Of a stretch of 64,000 bases of DNA, positions 45,516-53,874 are shown in pieces. This DNA is from an uncultured Sulfurimonas sp. (GTDB lineage Bacteria > Campylobacterota > Campylobacteria > Campylobacterales > Sulfurimonadaceae), in assembly GCF_963662755.1 (NCBI RefSeq), contig NZ_OY759725.1:372001-436000 (forward strand). Reading direction: 5' to 3'. The notes beneath the pieces are model-generated. The model was not told the origin of the DNA. It worked only from the letters and a program-made list of their open reading frames with translations, and ran no database searches. The first letter of the stretch is position 1. Each line of letters opens with the position of its first letter. The position numbers and the translations under genes are program-made.

Positions 45516-46763
45516 ATGAGTTTTTTAAAAGAATATGACAACGAAATATATGAATTATGCCAAAAAGAGTTAGAGCGTCAAACAAATCATTTAGAGATGA
45601 TTGCATCTGAGAACTTTACACTTCCAGCTGTAATGGAAACTATGGGTTCTGTTTTTACAAACAAGTATGCTGAGGGTTATCCAGCTAAGCGTTATTATGG
45701 TGGTTGTGAATATGCTGATGGTGTTGAACAATTAGCAATCGATAGAGCTTGTGAGCTTTTTGGATGTAAATTTGCAAATGTTCAACCACACTCAGGATCT
45801 CAAGCAAATGCTGCTGTATATGCTGGTCTTTTAAAAGCTGGTGATAAACTTCTTGGTATGGATTTAAGTCATGGTGGTCACTTAACACATGGTTCAAAAC
45901 CAAGTTTTTCAGGTCAAAATTACTCTAGTTTTACTTATGGTGTTGAGCTTGATGGTCGTATGAATTATGATAAAATTATGGAAATAGCAATAGCAGTTCA
46001 ACCAAAAATTATTGTTTGTGGTGCGTCTGCTTATGCTCGTGAAATAGACTTCAAAAAATTCCGTGAAATAGCTGATGCTGTTGGTGCTATCATGTTTGCA
46101 GATATTGCTCATGTTGCTGGTTTAGTAGCAGCTGGTGAACACCCTAGTCCATTCCCTCATGCACATGTTGTAACAACTACAACTCACAAAACTCTTGCTG
46201 GTCCAAGAGGTGGTATGATAATGACTAACGATGAAGAGATTGCTAAGAAAATGAACTCAGCAATCTTTCCTGCACTTCAAGGTGGACCACTTATTCATGT
46301 TATTGCAGCAAAAGCTGTTGGTTTCAAATATAACTTATCACCTGAATGGAAAGATTACGCTAAACAAGTAAAAGCAAATGCAAAAGTTCTCGGTGAAGTT
46401 ATGATGAAACGTGGTTATGATGTTGTATCTGGTGGAACTGATAATCACCTAATTTTAGTATCTTTTGTAGGTCGTGAAATTAGTGGTAAAGATGCAGATG
46501 CTGCTCTTGAAAATGCTGGAATTACGATAAATAAAAACACAGTCCCTGGTGAAACAAGAAGCCCATTTGTTACTTCTGGTATTCGTGTAGGTTCAGCTGC
46601 TCTTACTTCTCGTGGTATGAAAGAAAAAGAATTTGAGTTTATAGCTAACAAAATAGCTGATGTTCTTGATGATATCAATAATACTGAGCTTCAAGCTACT
46701 ATCAAAGAAGAATTAAAAACTTTAGCTCAAAACTTTGTAATTTATAATCAACCAACATATTAA
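45516..46763 (+). CDS. glyA: Serine hydroxymethyltransferase
   Basis: A 415-residue PLP enzyme that converts serine and tetrahydrofolate to glycine and 5,10-methylene-THF. Motifs are [38 protein letters not shown] and the PLP lysine in [16 protein letters not shown]. Length is typical. GAGG precedes the ATG. Directly after its stop codon there is a GC-rich structured intergenic element, so downstream genes may be controlled separately. Confidence 0.97.
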   Translation: MSFLKEYDNEIYELCQKELERQTNHLEMIASENFTLPAVMETMGSVFTNKYAEGYPAKRYYGGCEYADGVEQLAIDRACELFGCKFANVQPHSGSQANAAVYAGLLKAGDKLLGMDLSHGGHLTHGSKPSFSGQNYSSFTYGVELDGRMNYDKIMEIAIAVQPKIIVCGASAYAREIDFKKFREIADAVGAIMFADIAHVAGLVAAGEHPSPFPHAHVVTTTTHKTLAGPRGGMIMTNDEEIAKKMNSAIFPALQGGPLIHVIAAKAVGFKYNLSPEWKDYAKQVKANAKVLGEVMMKRGYDVVSGGTDNHLILVSFVGREISGKDADAALENAGITINKNTVPGETRSPFVTSGIRVGSAALTSRGMKEKEFEFIANKIADVLDDINNTELQATIKEELKTLAQNFVIYNQPTY

Positions 46764-46862
46764 AATGTGCTAGCACATGGGCTTTCTGCCGAAGAAAACC
46801 TAGTGCGCACGACGGAGTACCCTTGGGGTATTAGCGTAGTCAAAGGAATTACTTCCTTTGGC
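46764..46862. repeat. GC-rich structured intergenic element after glyA
   Basis: About 100 bases much richer in G+C than the surrounding genes. It holds the perfect 14-bp palindrome ATGTGCTAGCACAT at 46765-46778, an 8-bp palindrome GTGCGCAC at 46803-46810, a hairpin TACCC-TTG-GGGTA at 46818-46830 and a perfect 8-bp stem CAAAGGAA-TTAC-TTCCTTTG at 46841-46860. The density of dyads suggests a repeated intergenic element or an attenuator/processing site. No copy was found elsewhere in this window. Confidence 0.6.
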
Positions 46863-46891
46863 GTACCAAAATAAAATTAAAGGCACTAAAT

Positions 46892-47434
46892 ATGACTGCA
46901 ATGGACTTAAAACTTATCAAAATGGTAAGTGATCATTACTGGATAAAAAGTGATAAAGTTGTAAATAAACTATCTTTTAAAGGTCGTACATTTTACAATA
47001 AATTTGAAAAAGTAAATGCTCCATTGACACAGTCAATAATTAACCAACATATAAAGGGTGAGATTACTGTTGCTCACTCTCTTGTTAACTCTCGCAATAA
47101 AGTTGAAAATATTGTTATTGATTATAATGGTAGAGATCCTGAGAGATTTTATCACAAGGCTCAGCTTCTTCTACGAGAAGAGGGTTATATAAACTTTACC
47201 GCTTATCAAACAAAGACAGAAGGTCATTTGCATGTTTATATTCACAAAGGACACACAACTCTTCAAGAAGCTATACAACTTGGAAAAATGATTTCTATGA
47301 AATTAGCTGCTAAACAACCTAAACAATGGAGAATGTTTCCAAATGCAGATATGCCAGATGAATATAATATTTTAACACTCCCTTATGAGGTTTATGCAAA
47401 AGAACGTGGAGCTTCTTGGTCAAAACACTTATAG
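46892..47434 (+). CDS. DUF1882 family protein, primase-like fold suspected
   Basis: A 180-residue soluble protein found next to glyA in Campylobacterota (DUF1882). The N-terminal 60 residues are basic. The core has IVIDYNGRD, then about 35 residues later [13 protein letters not shown], and RMFPN...[11 protein letters not shown] near the end. This order of an acidic strand, an S/T-x-G-H-x-H segment and a final hydrophobic strand is like archaeo-eukaryotic primase folds, although the usual DxD is DYN here. I recall the Helicobacter member having a solved structure placed near prim-pol folds, but cannot confirm this. Function unknown. Confidence 0.75.
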   Translation: MTAMDLKLIKMVSDHYWIKSDKVVNKLSFKGRTFYNKFEKVNAPLTQSIINQHIKGEITVAHSLVNSRNKVENIVIDYNGRDPERFYHKAQLLLREEGYINFTAYQTKTEGHLHVYIHKGHTTLQEAIQLGKMISMKLAAKQPKQWRMFPNADMPDEYNILTLPYEVYAKERGASWSKHL

Positions 47435-47507
47435 ATTGCTTCTAAAAAAACATAAGTTGTTATAAAATTTTGGTATTATTAGTGCTAGTAAACTTTAAAG
47501 GTATATT

Positions 47508-48158
47508 ATGAATGAAAAAAATGAATTAAACGATATTATTTTAAATAAGGGTGGCTCCGCTAGTTCAAATAAAAAAATTATTTTAGCTATAGCGACGTTA
47601 GGAGTTATTTTAATCATAGTTGTAATGCTTATGAGTACTCTAACACCAGATGCTAAAGAGAATTTACCACAACCTATTCCACTTCCACAAGAAGAAACTA
47701 AAACAATGACTCAAGCTAAAGAAGAGCCATTATTTGAAGAAGTTGAAGTATTAAAAGAAGACTCAAATAATAATGAGAACTTAAACGAAATAACCCAAAG
47801 ATTAAAACAAGAATCAAAAGAAAATAAAGAAATAGCTCAACAAAAAGAGACAAAAAAAGAAGTTAAAGCTACTCCAAAAGTAGCCCCTAAAAAAATTGAA
47901 ACTCCAAAAGCTGAAATTGCAAGTTCTAATGCTTACTATGTTCAAGTTGGTTCTTTTTCAAAATACGCACCAAATAAAAAATTCTTAGATTCAATTTTAA
48001 GTCAAGGTTATAAATATAAATTTCATAAAGTGACAAGTAATTCTAATGTGCTTAACAAAGTTTTAGTTGGTCCTTTTTATACTGAAAAAGAAGCTAGAGC
48101 TGCTTTAAGAACAATTAGAAGCAACATAGAAGCTGGTGCTTTTTTAATTAAATTATAA
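47508..48158 (+). CDS. SPOR-domain membrane protein
   Basis: A 216-residue bitopic protein: a short cytoplasmic tail, a membrane helix (about 24-45), a charged low-complexity periplasmic linker rich in Lys and Glu, and a C-terminal SPOR domain (about 142-216) starting YYVQVGSFSKYAPN and including VLVGPFYTEKEARAAL. SPOR domains bind denuded glycan strands at the division site. The stop codon shares one base with the trpE start. The same gene lies between the DUF1882 gene and aroE in Campylobacter as I recall, so it is probably a division or envelope factor. Confidence 0.9.
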   Translation: MNEKNELNDIILNKGGSASSNKKIILAIATLGVILIIVVMLMSTLTPDAKENLPQPIPLPQEETKTMTQAKEEPLFEEVEVLKEDSNNNENLNEITQRLKQESKENKEIAQQKETKKEVKATPKVAPKKIETPKAEIASSNAYYVQVGSFSKYAPNKKFLDSILSQGYKYKFHKVTSNSNVLNKVLVGPFYTEKEARAALRTIRSNIEAGAFLIKL

Positions 48159-49561
48159 TGATATATTCTAAACAATTTATACTTGATCAATTAGCACCAA
48201 TTGCCGTTTACTCAAAACTAAAAAGCATGTTTAAAGGTGAGATGTCTCACCTTCTAGAAAGTGCTGGTCAAAGTGATGGAAACTATAGTTTTATCTGTAT
48301 CGGAGCAAGAGAAAGACTTCAATATATAGATAAGAAAACTATCTATACAGATGCTAATGGTATCAAACATACAAAAGAAAAAAATCCTTTTACGTTTTTA
48401 AAAGATTATTACAGCAAAATAGATACTACTAAGTACAAAGAAGCTACAACTGAACTAAAGATTGGCTATGTTGATGGTTTTATAGGCTATATCGGTTACG
48501 ATATGGTTAAAGTTTTTGAGCCTAAACTTAGCTCAAGTATGGATAACTTAAAAGATGAGTTAAATACACCTGATTTAGATTTGATGTTGCCTAAACTTAT
48601 TTTAGTATATTCACATAAAAATCATCAGATTACTCTTGTAAGTACACTCAAAGAGATGAATTATAGATTTGACTCTATTGAAAAAGCACTAAAGAGTCCT
48701 TATGAATACGTACATATGAAAAAAAACATAGGCTCTGACAAAGGGAGTTTTGCTCACTCAAAAGAGAAGTTTTTTCAAATGATTGAAGATTCTAAAGAGA
48801 TGATTAGAAGCGGTGATGTTTTTCAGATACTTATGACAAACCGTTTTACTAGAAATATCAAAGTTGATCCTTTTAGTTTTTACCGCATCTTAAGAACTAA
48901 AAATCCATCTCCATATATGTTTTTACTAGAGTATGATGACTTTAACATAGTTGGAAGTTCTCCTGAGGTTATGGTTAGACTTAGTGATGGAGAACTACTT
49001 CTTCGTCCAATCGCAGGGACTAGAAAAAGAGGCAAAAATAAACATAGAGACAAAGAACTCGAACTTGAACTATTAGCAGATCCTAAAGAACTTGCAGAAC
49101 ATCTAATGCTTATAGATTTAGGTAGAAATGATGTAAGTCGTGTAGCAAAAACAGGAAGTGTAAAAGTTGAAGATATGATGCATATAGAGAGATTTTCTCA
49201 TGTTATGCATATAGTCTCAGATGTTACTGCACAACTTGATGATGGCAAAGATATGTTTGATCTTTTTATGGCAACATTTACAGCTGGAACTATGACAGGC
49301 GCGCCAAAGATACGTGCGATGGAGCTTATAGCTGAGTATGAAGGCATAAAGCGTGGTTTTTACAGTGGAAGTATTGGTTACTTTGGTTTTGATGGAAATA
49401 TGGATAGTGCCATAACTATAAGAACTGCTATGGTTAAAAATGATAAAGTGGTTCTTCAAGCAGGCGCAGGTGTTGTCGCAGATAGCCAAAATGAACTTGA
49501 ATATTTAGAAGTAAAAAATAAACTTGGAGCTCTTGTTCACTCACTAGAAGACTTAGACTAA
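48158..49561 (+). CDS. trpE: Anthranilate synthase component I
   Basis: A 467-residue chorismate-using enzyme. Motifs include FQILMTNRF, YMFLLEYDDFNIVGSSPEVMV (shown in part: IVGSSPEVMV), RPIAGTRKRGK and TAGTMTGAPKIRAMELI, and it ends with QNELEYLEVKNKLGAL. This is TrpE (anthranilate) more than PabB by the N-terminal domain and length. It overlaps the SPOR gene stop by one base and abuts aroE, so it is inserted into an otherwise conserved gene order. trpD and trpG are not nearby. Confidence 0.9.
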   Translation: MIYSKQFILDQLAPIAVYSKLKSMFKGEMSHLLESAGQSDGNYSFICIGARERLQYIDKKTIYTDANGIKHTKEKNPFTFLKDYYSKIDTTKYKEATTELKIGYVDGFIGYIGYDMVKVFEPKLSSSMDNLKDELNTPDLDLMLPKLILVYSHKNHQITLVSTLKEMNYRFDSIEKALKSPYEYVHMKKNIGSDKGSFAHSKEKFFQMIEDSKEMIRSGDVFQILMTNRFTRNIKVDPFSFYRILRTKNPSPYMFLLEYDDFNIVGSSPEVMVRLSDGELLLRPIAGTRKRGKNKHRDKELELELLADPKELAEHLMLIDLGRNDVSRVAKTGSVKVEDMMHIERFSHVMHIVSDVTAQLDDGKDMFDLFMATFTAGTMTGAPKIRAMELIAEYEGIKRGFYSGSIGYFGFDGNMDSAITIRTAMVKNDKVVLQAGAGVVADSQNELEYLEVKNKLGALVHSLEDLD

Positions 49562-50353
49562 ATGAAACTGTTTGCAATCTTTGGTGACCCTGTGTCACAC
49601 TCCCGTTCTCCTCTTATGCATAACTGCGTATTTAAAAACCTAAACTATAAAGCTTGTTATACAAGAGTACATCTCAAAGATGGCTCAAAACTAAAAGAGA
49701 CTTTTTTCTCTCTTAATCTTAGTGGAGCTAATGTAACTGTTCCACATAAAGAAGAAGCTTATAAAGCTTGTGATGAAGTTAGAGGTTTTGCAAAGACCGT
49801 AGGCGTGGTAAATACTCTCATAAATGAAAACGGCAAACTTATCGGCTATAACACAGATGCTGATGGTTTTATGTATGCCATAAAAGAGTTTGGCAAGGTA
49901 AACAATGTTCTTATTTTAGGAGCTGGCGGAACTGCTAAGGCACTTGCATCTAGATTTATGCAAGATAATATCAAGGTCTCTATTTTAAATAGAAGCCAAG
50001 CAAGACTAGCCTACTTCAAAGAGATTGGCTGTGAGACTTCAGACTGGAATGGTTATAAGACTAAAAGGTATGATTTAGTTGTAAATACTACAAGTGCAGG
50101 ACTAAAAGATGAAGAACTTCCTGCTCCAAAAGAAATCATTTTGGATGCATTAAAAAACACTTTATTTGTTGCAGATGCAATATATGGAAAACTTACACCA
50201 TTTCTTTGTCTTGCACAAGAAAGACACATCACTTTTAAAGATGGAGCTGATATGCTTTTAGGTCAAGGCGTTTTAGCAAATGAGCTTTTTGTAAATAAAG
50301 AGTTAAAGTTAGAAGATATAAAAGCTCAGATGCAAAGAAGTTTTGAGCTTTAA
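49562..50353 (+). CDS. aroE: Shikimate dehydrogenase
   Basis: A 263-residue NADPH-dependent shikimate dehydrogenase. The N-terminal substrate domain has GDPVSHSRSPLMHN and NVTVPHKEEA with the catalytic Lys; the Rossmann domain has VLILGAGGTAKALA and NRSQARL; GADMLLGQGVLA lies near the C terminus. The ATG follows the trpE stop directly. It is the last plus-strand gene before the convergent arsenic operon. Confidence 0.95.
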   Translation: MKLFAIFGDPVSHSRSPLMHNCVFKNLNYKACYTRVHLKDGSKLKETFFSLNLSGANVTVPHKEEAYKACDEVRGFAKTVGVVNTLINENGKLIGYNTDADGFMYAIKEFGKVNNVLILGAGGTAKALASRFMQDNIKVSILNRSQARLAYFKEIGCETSDWNGYKTKRYDLVVNTTSAGLKDEELPAPKEIILDALKNTLFVADAIYGKLTPFLCLAQERHITFKDGADMLLGQGVLANELFVNKELKLEDIKAQMQRSFEL

Positions 50354-50362
50354 TTTTGTAAA

Positions 50363-50743
50363 CTAAAATTTGTATTTCTCAAATAACTCTAGCAACTTAG
50401 ATTTTTCTAGCACTCCAATATTGCGATAAACTTCTTTACCATCTTTGTCATAAATAATTTGAGTTGGTATCATCATAACTTTTAGTTCACGTGCGACTGA
50501 GCGCTCTTTTTTTACATTTATAAAATAAACATTATACTCTGGATGCTTTTGTGTAACATTGTAAAGTATTCCACCCATAACTTTACAACTATGACAACTA
50601 TCTGAACCAACTTCTAAAAAGTAAGGTTTTCCCTTTCCTAAACTCTCTTTAACATACTTGTACTGAGTCTCTTTTAGAAGATGCTCCTCTGCCAAAGCTT
50701 CAAAAGCAAATAGTGTTAAAAACATGGCGATAAAAAATTTCAT
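50363..50743 (-). CDS. Exported thioredoxin-like protein
   Basis: About 126 residues, with a signal peptide (MKFFIAMFLTLFAFEALA) and a thioredoxin fold. The active site is CHSC in GSDSCHSCKVMGG and the cis-Pro loop is MIPTQIIYD. The start at 50743 is favoured by TAGGAGAAACT just before the ATG and by the end of ccdA at 50752; a longer in-frame start would overlap ccdA and lack a signal peptide at its N terminus. It should be a periplasmic reductant fed by CcdA. Last gene of the arsenic-type operon. Confidence 0.85.
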   Translation of the reverse strand: MKFFIAMFLTLFAFEALAEEHLLKETQYKYVKESLGKGKPYFLEVGSDSCHSCKVMGGILYNVTQKHPEYNVYFINVKKERSVARELKVMMIPTQIIYDKDGKEVYRNIGVLEKSKLLELFEKYKF

Positions 50744-50751
50744 AGTTTCTC

Positions 50752-51453
50752 CTAAACTTGTAAATATGCTTGCCAAATGAAATAAACACCCAAACCTATT
50801 AGCATAATTGCAAAGCCTTTATTTAGATAGTTAGATACATTTGTAAGCATCTTATTCGATGTAATACTTTGTGTAAAACCAACAGATACTCCAGCTATCA
50901 AAAGTAACATAGAGTGTCCCAATGCAAATATTAGTATAAGCCCATAAGCATAAATATAGCCACTATTTGCAGCTACTGTTATGATTGCCACAAGTGGAGC
51001 AGATGCACATGGAGTGCTAACAAGACCAAATATTATGCCTATTAAAAAACCTCCAAAAAGTCGATATTTTATTAGATGAATCATAATAGATGACTTATTA
51101 ACCTCTCCAAAAACTCCCCAAGCATACAAGCCAATAAGAATACCAAAAAGTGCAGCCAATATATAAGCCCAAATAGGAGCTACAGAGAAAAATCCACCAA
51201 ACTTAGCAACTATAAAGCCCAACATAGAAAAACTAAGCATAACTCCAAGTGCAAATAAGGATGCAAAAGCATAAGTATAAAATACTTTTTTCTTACCCTC
51301 TAAATCTTTGTTTAAAGCCACAGAACTTCCAACTAAAAGTGGTACAGAGACAAGTGAACAAGGTGCTATTGCAGTAAGGCTACCTGCACCAAATGCACCG
51401 ACAAATGCTAAAAGTGAGTTAGACTCAAGAAGCGCTAATATAGTCTCTTGCAA
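50752..51453 (-). CDS. ccdA: CcdA/DsbD-type thiol transporter
   Basis: A 233-residue protein with six membrane helices and the paired cysteines of the CcdA family: AIAPCSLVSVP in the first helix and VSTPCASAPLVA in the fourth. It passes electrons from cytoplasmic thioredoxin to periplasmic thiol proteins. The start is TTG, one base-pair step after the small thioredoxin stop. It lies between a cytoplasmic CxxC protein and an exported thioredoxin, giving a complete relay across the membrane. Confidence 0.9.
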   Translation of the reverse strand: MQETILALLESNSLLAFVGAFGAGSLTAIAPCSLVSVPLLVGSSVALNKDLEGKKKVFYTYAFASLFALGVMLSFSMLGFIVAKFGGFFSVAPIWAYILAALFGILIGLYAWGVFGEVNKSSIMIHLIKYRLFGGFLIGIIFGLVSTPCASAPLVAIITVAANSGYIYAYGLILIFALGHSMLLLIAGVSVGFTQSITSNKMLTNVSNYLNKGFAIMLIGLGVYFIWQAYLQV

Positions 51454-51455
51454 AG

Positions 51456-51689
51456 CTACTCACTCATAAGTGCTATAACTTCATCTACGCTCAAAACTTT
51501 TCCAGTGCTTACAACTTTACCATCTATCACAAGTCCAGGTGTACTAACTACTTGATACTCCATAATTCTCATAATATCATCTACTTTTTCTATCTGAGCA
51601 AACTTACCACTTTTTGCTACGGCTTCTTTAACTACTTTTTCCAAAGTAATGCACTTTGCACAACCAGTTCCTAAAACTTCTATTTTCAT
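51456..51689 (-). CDS. Small cytoplasmic thioredoxin (redox-active disulfide family)
   Basis: A 77-residue protein beginning MKIEVLGTGCAKC, with the active-site Cys pair CAKC and the cis-Pro region STPGLVID. This is the compact MTH895/TM0996-type thioredoxin often seen with arsenic permeases. The start at 51689 has AAGGA 8 bases upstream; a longer frame overlapping the permease gene adds an unlikely hydrophobic leader. Probable electron donor to CcdA or to the arsenate reductase. Confidence 0.88.
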   Translation of the reverse strand: MKIEVLGTGCAKCITLEKVVKEAVAKSGKFAQIEKVDDIMRIMEYQVVSTPGLVIDGKVVSTGKVLSVDEVIALMSE

Positions 51690-51699
51690 CTTCAAATCC

Positions 51700-52644
51700 T
51701 TATAAAATAATATTAAATAAATACCCAATAGCAATTATTCCGCTTCCAACAATGGCAAAAAATATACCTATAAGCTTAAGTGAAATAATCTTTTTAAGTA
51801 TTAAAGCCTCTGGCAAACTAAGTGCAGTAACCGCCATCATAAAACTTAGAGCAGTTCCAAGCAACATTCCTTTACTTGTTAAAACTTCTATAAGTGGCAT
51901 AACTCCAGCTGCATTAGAGTACATTGGAATCCCCATCAAAACAGCGATAATAACAGCAAATGGATTACCCTCTCCTGTGTAAGATGCTATAAAATCTGTT
52001 GGAATGTACCCATGTATCCAAGCACCAACACCAACACCAATCATCACATAGATATATATTTTTTTAAATATATCTAAAGTATAACTCCATGCTTCTTTAG
52101 CTCTATCTTTCATTGATAACTTAACTAAAGTTGCTTCAAGTTCTCCATCTATTGGTTTAACATCCATTAAAATTTCTTTTTCCATATTTAGTTTTCCTAT
52201 AAGCCAACCGCCTAAAATAGAAACACTAAGTCCAAAAATAATATAGATAGATGTAACTTCCCAACCAAAGATGCCAAACAACATTGCTATTGCAATTTCA
52301 TTGTTCATAGGTGCTGAAATCAAATAACTAAATGTCACTCCAATTGGAATTCGTGCTTGAATGAAACCTAAAAACAGAGGTATAGCAGAACAAGAGCAAA
52401 AAGGTGTGATAATTCCAAAAAGAGAAGCTCCAACATGTCCATAAAATGATGATTTACCTTGCAAATGTGCACGAACATACTCTGTATTTACCCATGTTCG
52501 CAAAAATGAAACTGCAAATATAATAGTAATTAGCAAAAACCAGATTTTTATAGTGTCATATATGAAAAAGTGTAGAGCATCTGCCAACTTTCCCTGCAAT
52601 CCAACGGTATCATAAATAAACTCTTTTGAGAATTCATACCACAT
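51700..52644 (-). CDS. ArsP/YraQ-type permease
   Basis: A 314-residue permease of the COG0701 family with about eight to ten membrane helices. The GIITPFCSCSAIPLFLGF motif, with two Cys, and ISAPMNNEIAIA are diagnostic. ArsP members export trivalent organoarsenicals, others may move metals or thiols. It follows arsC with no gap (TAA then ATG) and precedes the small thioredoxin. No ArsB or Acr3 pump is in the operon, so this is the only candidate exporter here. Confidence 0.87.
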   Translation of the reverse strand: MWYEFSKEFIYDTVGLQGKLADALHFFIYDTIKIWFLLITIIFAVSFLRTWVNTEYVRAHLQGKSSFYGHVGASLFGIITPFCSCSAIPLFLGFIQARIPIGVTFSYLISAPMNNEIAIAMLFGIFGWEVTSIYIIFGLSVSILGGWLIGKLNMEKEILMDVKPIDGELEATLVKLSMKDRAKEAWSYTLDIFKKIYIYVMIGVGVGAWIHGYIPTDFIASYTGEGNPFAVIIAVLMGIPMYSNAAGVMPLIEVLTSKGMLLGTALSFMMAVTALSLPEALILKKIISLKLIGIFFAIVGSGIIAIGYLFNIIL

Positions 52645-53049
52645 TTAACAAAGTTCCTCTTTAATTATTGGCAATAATTCTTTTTCAATTAGATTAAGAG
52701 TTTTTTCATACTCTTTAATCTCTTTTCCTGTCGGATCTTCAAAACCCAAATGTATGGTTTTAATAGCTTTGGGAAACATAGGACAACTCTCTTTTGCATG
52801 ATCACATACAGTTACTACTAAATCAAATGGAGTATCTAATACTCTCTCTATAACTTTAGAGTGATACTCACTTTTCCAATAACCTTTTTTTTCTAATAGT
52901 GCTTTTGCATTTGGATTAACACTGCCACTTGCTTTGACACCTGAACTTTGAGCTACTATAGAGTCTGATAACTTAGCATTTATCAACGCTTCTGCCATGA
53001 TGGAACGACAACTATTGCCTGTGCATAAAATCAATACATTTTTTTTCAT
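52645..53049 (-). CDS. arsC: Arsenate reductase, thioredoxin/LMW-PTP type
   Basis: A 134-residue low-molecular-weight phosphatase-fold arsenate reductase. The P-loop CTGNSCRSIMAEA carries the first redox Cys; VTVCDHAKESCPMFP carries the other two Cys used in the disulfide relay. It reduces arsenate to arsenite with thioredoxin as donor. Its ATG overlaps the arsR stop as ATGA. Confidence 0.93.
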   Translation of the reverse strand: MKKNVLILCTGNSCRSIMAEALINAKLSDSIVAQSSGVKASGSVNPNAKALLEKKGYWKSEYHSKVIERVLDTPFDLVVTVCDHAKESCPMFPKAIKTIHLGFEDPTGKEIKEYEKTLNLIEKELLPIIKEELC

Positions 53050-53369
53050 ATCTTACACTCTTCATTTTGAGATATTTTTACTAACTTTGGAAGTTCTATA
53101 TCCAAACAAGAAATCTCTGCTATCGCTTCACTTCTAAACTTATCTAATGGACTTCTAATCGAGTAATAAGCCCAAGTCCCTTTTCTATCTACTCTTATAA
53201 AGCCTGCTTCTTTTAAAATCTTAAGATGGCGCGATAGTCTTGACTGAATCATATCTAGTGAGTTTTGCATATCACAAACACAACACTCTCCATATTTATC
53301 CAAAAATCTTAACAATAGTACTCTTGTTTCATCATTTAATGCTGCTGCACTTTTTAAAAACACTTCCAC
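53046..53369 (-). CDS. arsR: ArsR family repressor
   Basis: A 107-residue winged-helix ArsR/SmtB regulator. The metal-sensing Cys lie in GECCVCDMQ at the alpha3 position, followed by the recognition region QSRLSRHLKILKEAGF and the wing RKGTWAYYSI. The start is GTG, with AAGGAG 7 bases upstream. It should repress its own operon until As(III) or a similar metal binds. A dyad upstream is a possible operator. Confidence 0.92.
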   Translation of the reverse strand: MEVFLKSAAALNDETRVLLLRFLDKYGECCVCDMQNSLDMIQSRLSRHLKILKEAGFIRVDRKGTWAYYSIRSPLDKFRSEAIAEISCLDIELPKLVKISQNEECKI

Positions 53370-53410
53370 CTAATTCTCCTTTAAAAAAATAGTATAACTC
53401 AAAAATATAA

Positions 53411-53430
53411 ATATATCAAGATATATTGAT
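53411..53430. promoter_or_regulatory. Possible ArsR operator
   Basis: An inverted repeat ATATATC-AA-GATATAT (53411-53426) overlapping ATCAA-N6-TTGAT (53415-53430) lies 42-61 bases upstream of the arsR GTG. Its place suits autorepression. AT-rich dyads are common here, so support is moderate. Confidence 0.45.
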
Positions 53431-53478
53431 TTAATGATATGTAAATTATCATTTATTTTACTATTAATAAAAAAAGTA

Positions 53479-53874
53479 TTAGTTTTGTTTTAATTTCTCC
53501 AACTCAAACCAAGCTTCATTTACTTTATCATCCATGATTCCAATGGGTGGTTTTTTATTGCTTTGCCAAAGTGCTTCATCTGGCTTTGGACAGGCTCTTA
53601 CACACTCATGACAGTAGATGCATAGATGCGGGTTGTAGTGGTATTTTAAACCTTTTTTATTTTTCTCATTTTCGGGTGGATTTTCTACTGGTACAAAAAG
53701 TATAGCACCAGGTGGACAAGCTTTTTCGCACTTCAAACAGTAGATGCACTCTTCCTCGCCGTATTCTATAAGACCTCTATAATCTTTATCTTTTTCTATG
53801 GGCGTAACTGGGTAGTCAATAGTTTGTGGTTTGCTAAAAAGATTTGTAAAAGCTTTTAAAAATGAAGAGAGCAT
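53479..53874 (-). CDS. Ech-type hydrogenase ferredoxin subunit (EchF-like)
   Basis: A 131-residue protein with two 4Fe-4S motifs, CIYCLKCEKACPPGAI (near 38-53) and CIYCHECVRACPKPDEA (near 83-99). It resembles the polyferredoxin subunits HycF/EchF/NuoI that connect group 4 hydrogenases or complex I to ferredoxin. It follows the large subunit gene with no gap (TAG then ATG), the order echE-echF. No further complex subunits are next to it. Confidence 0.85.
   Translation of the reverse strand: MLSSFLKAFTNLFSKPQTIDYPVTPIEKDKDYRGLIEYGEEECIYCLKCEKACPPGAILFVPVENPPENEKNKKGLKYHYNPHLCIYCHECVRACPKPDEALWQSNKKPPIGIMDDKVNEAWFELEKLKQN

Noticed and set aside
45054..45903. Several minus-strand frames inside lysS and glyA
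   Set aside because: They oppose well-conserved enzyme genes and show no ribosome binding site or domain.
48158..49561. pabB (aminodeoxychorismate synthase)
   Set aside because: Length and the N-terminal domain fit TrpE better; the distinction is not absolute.
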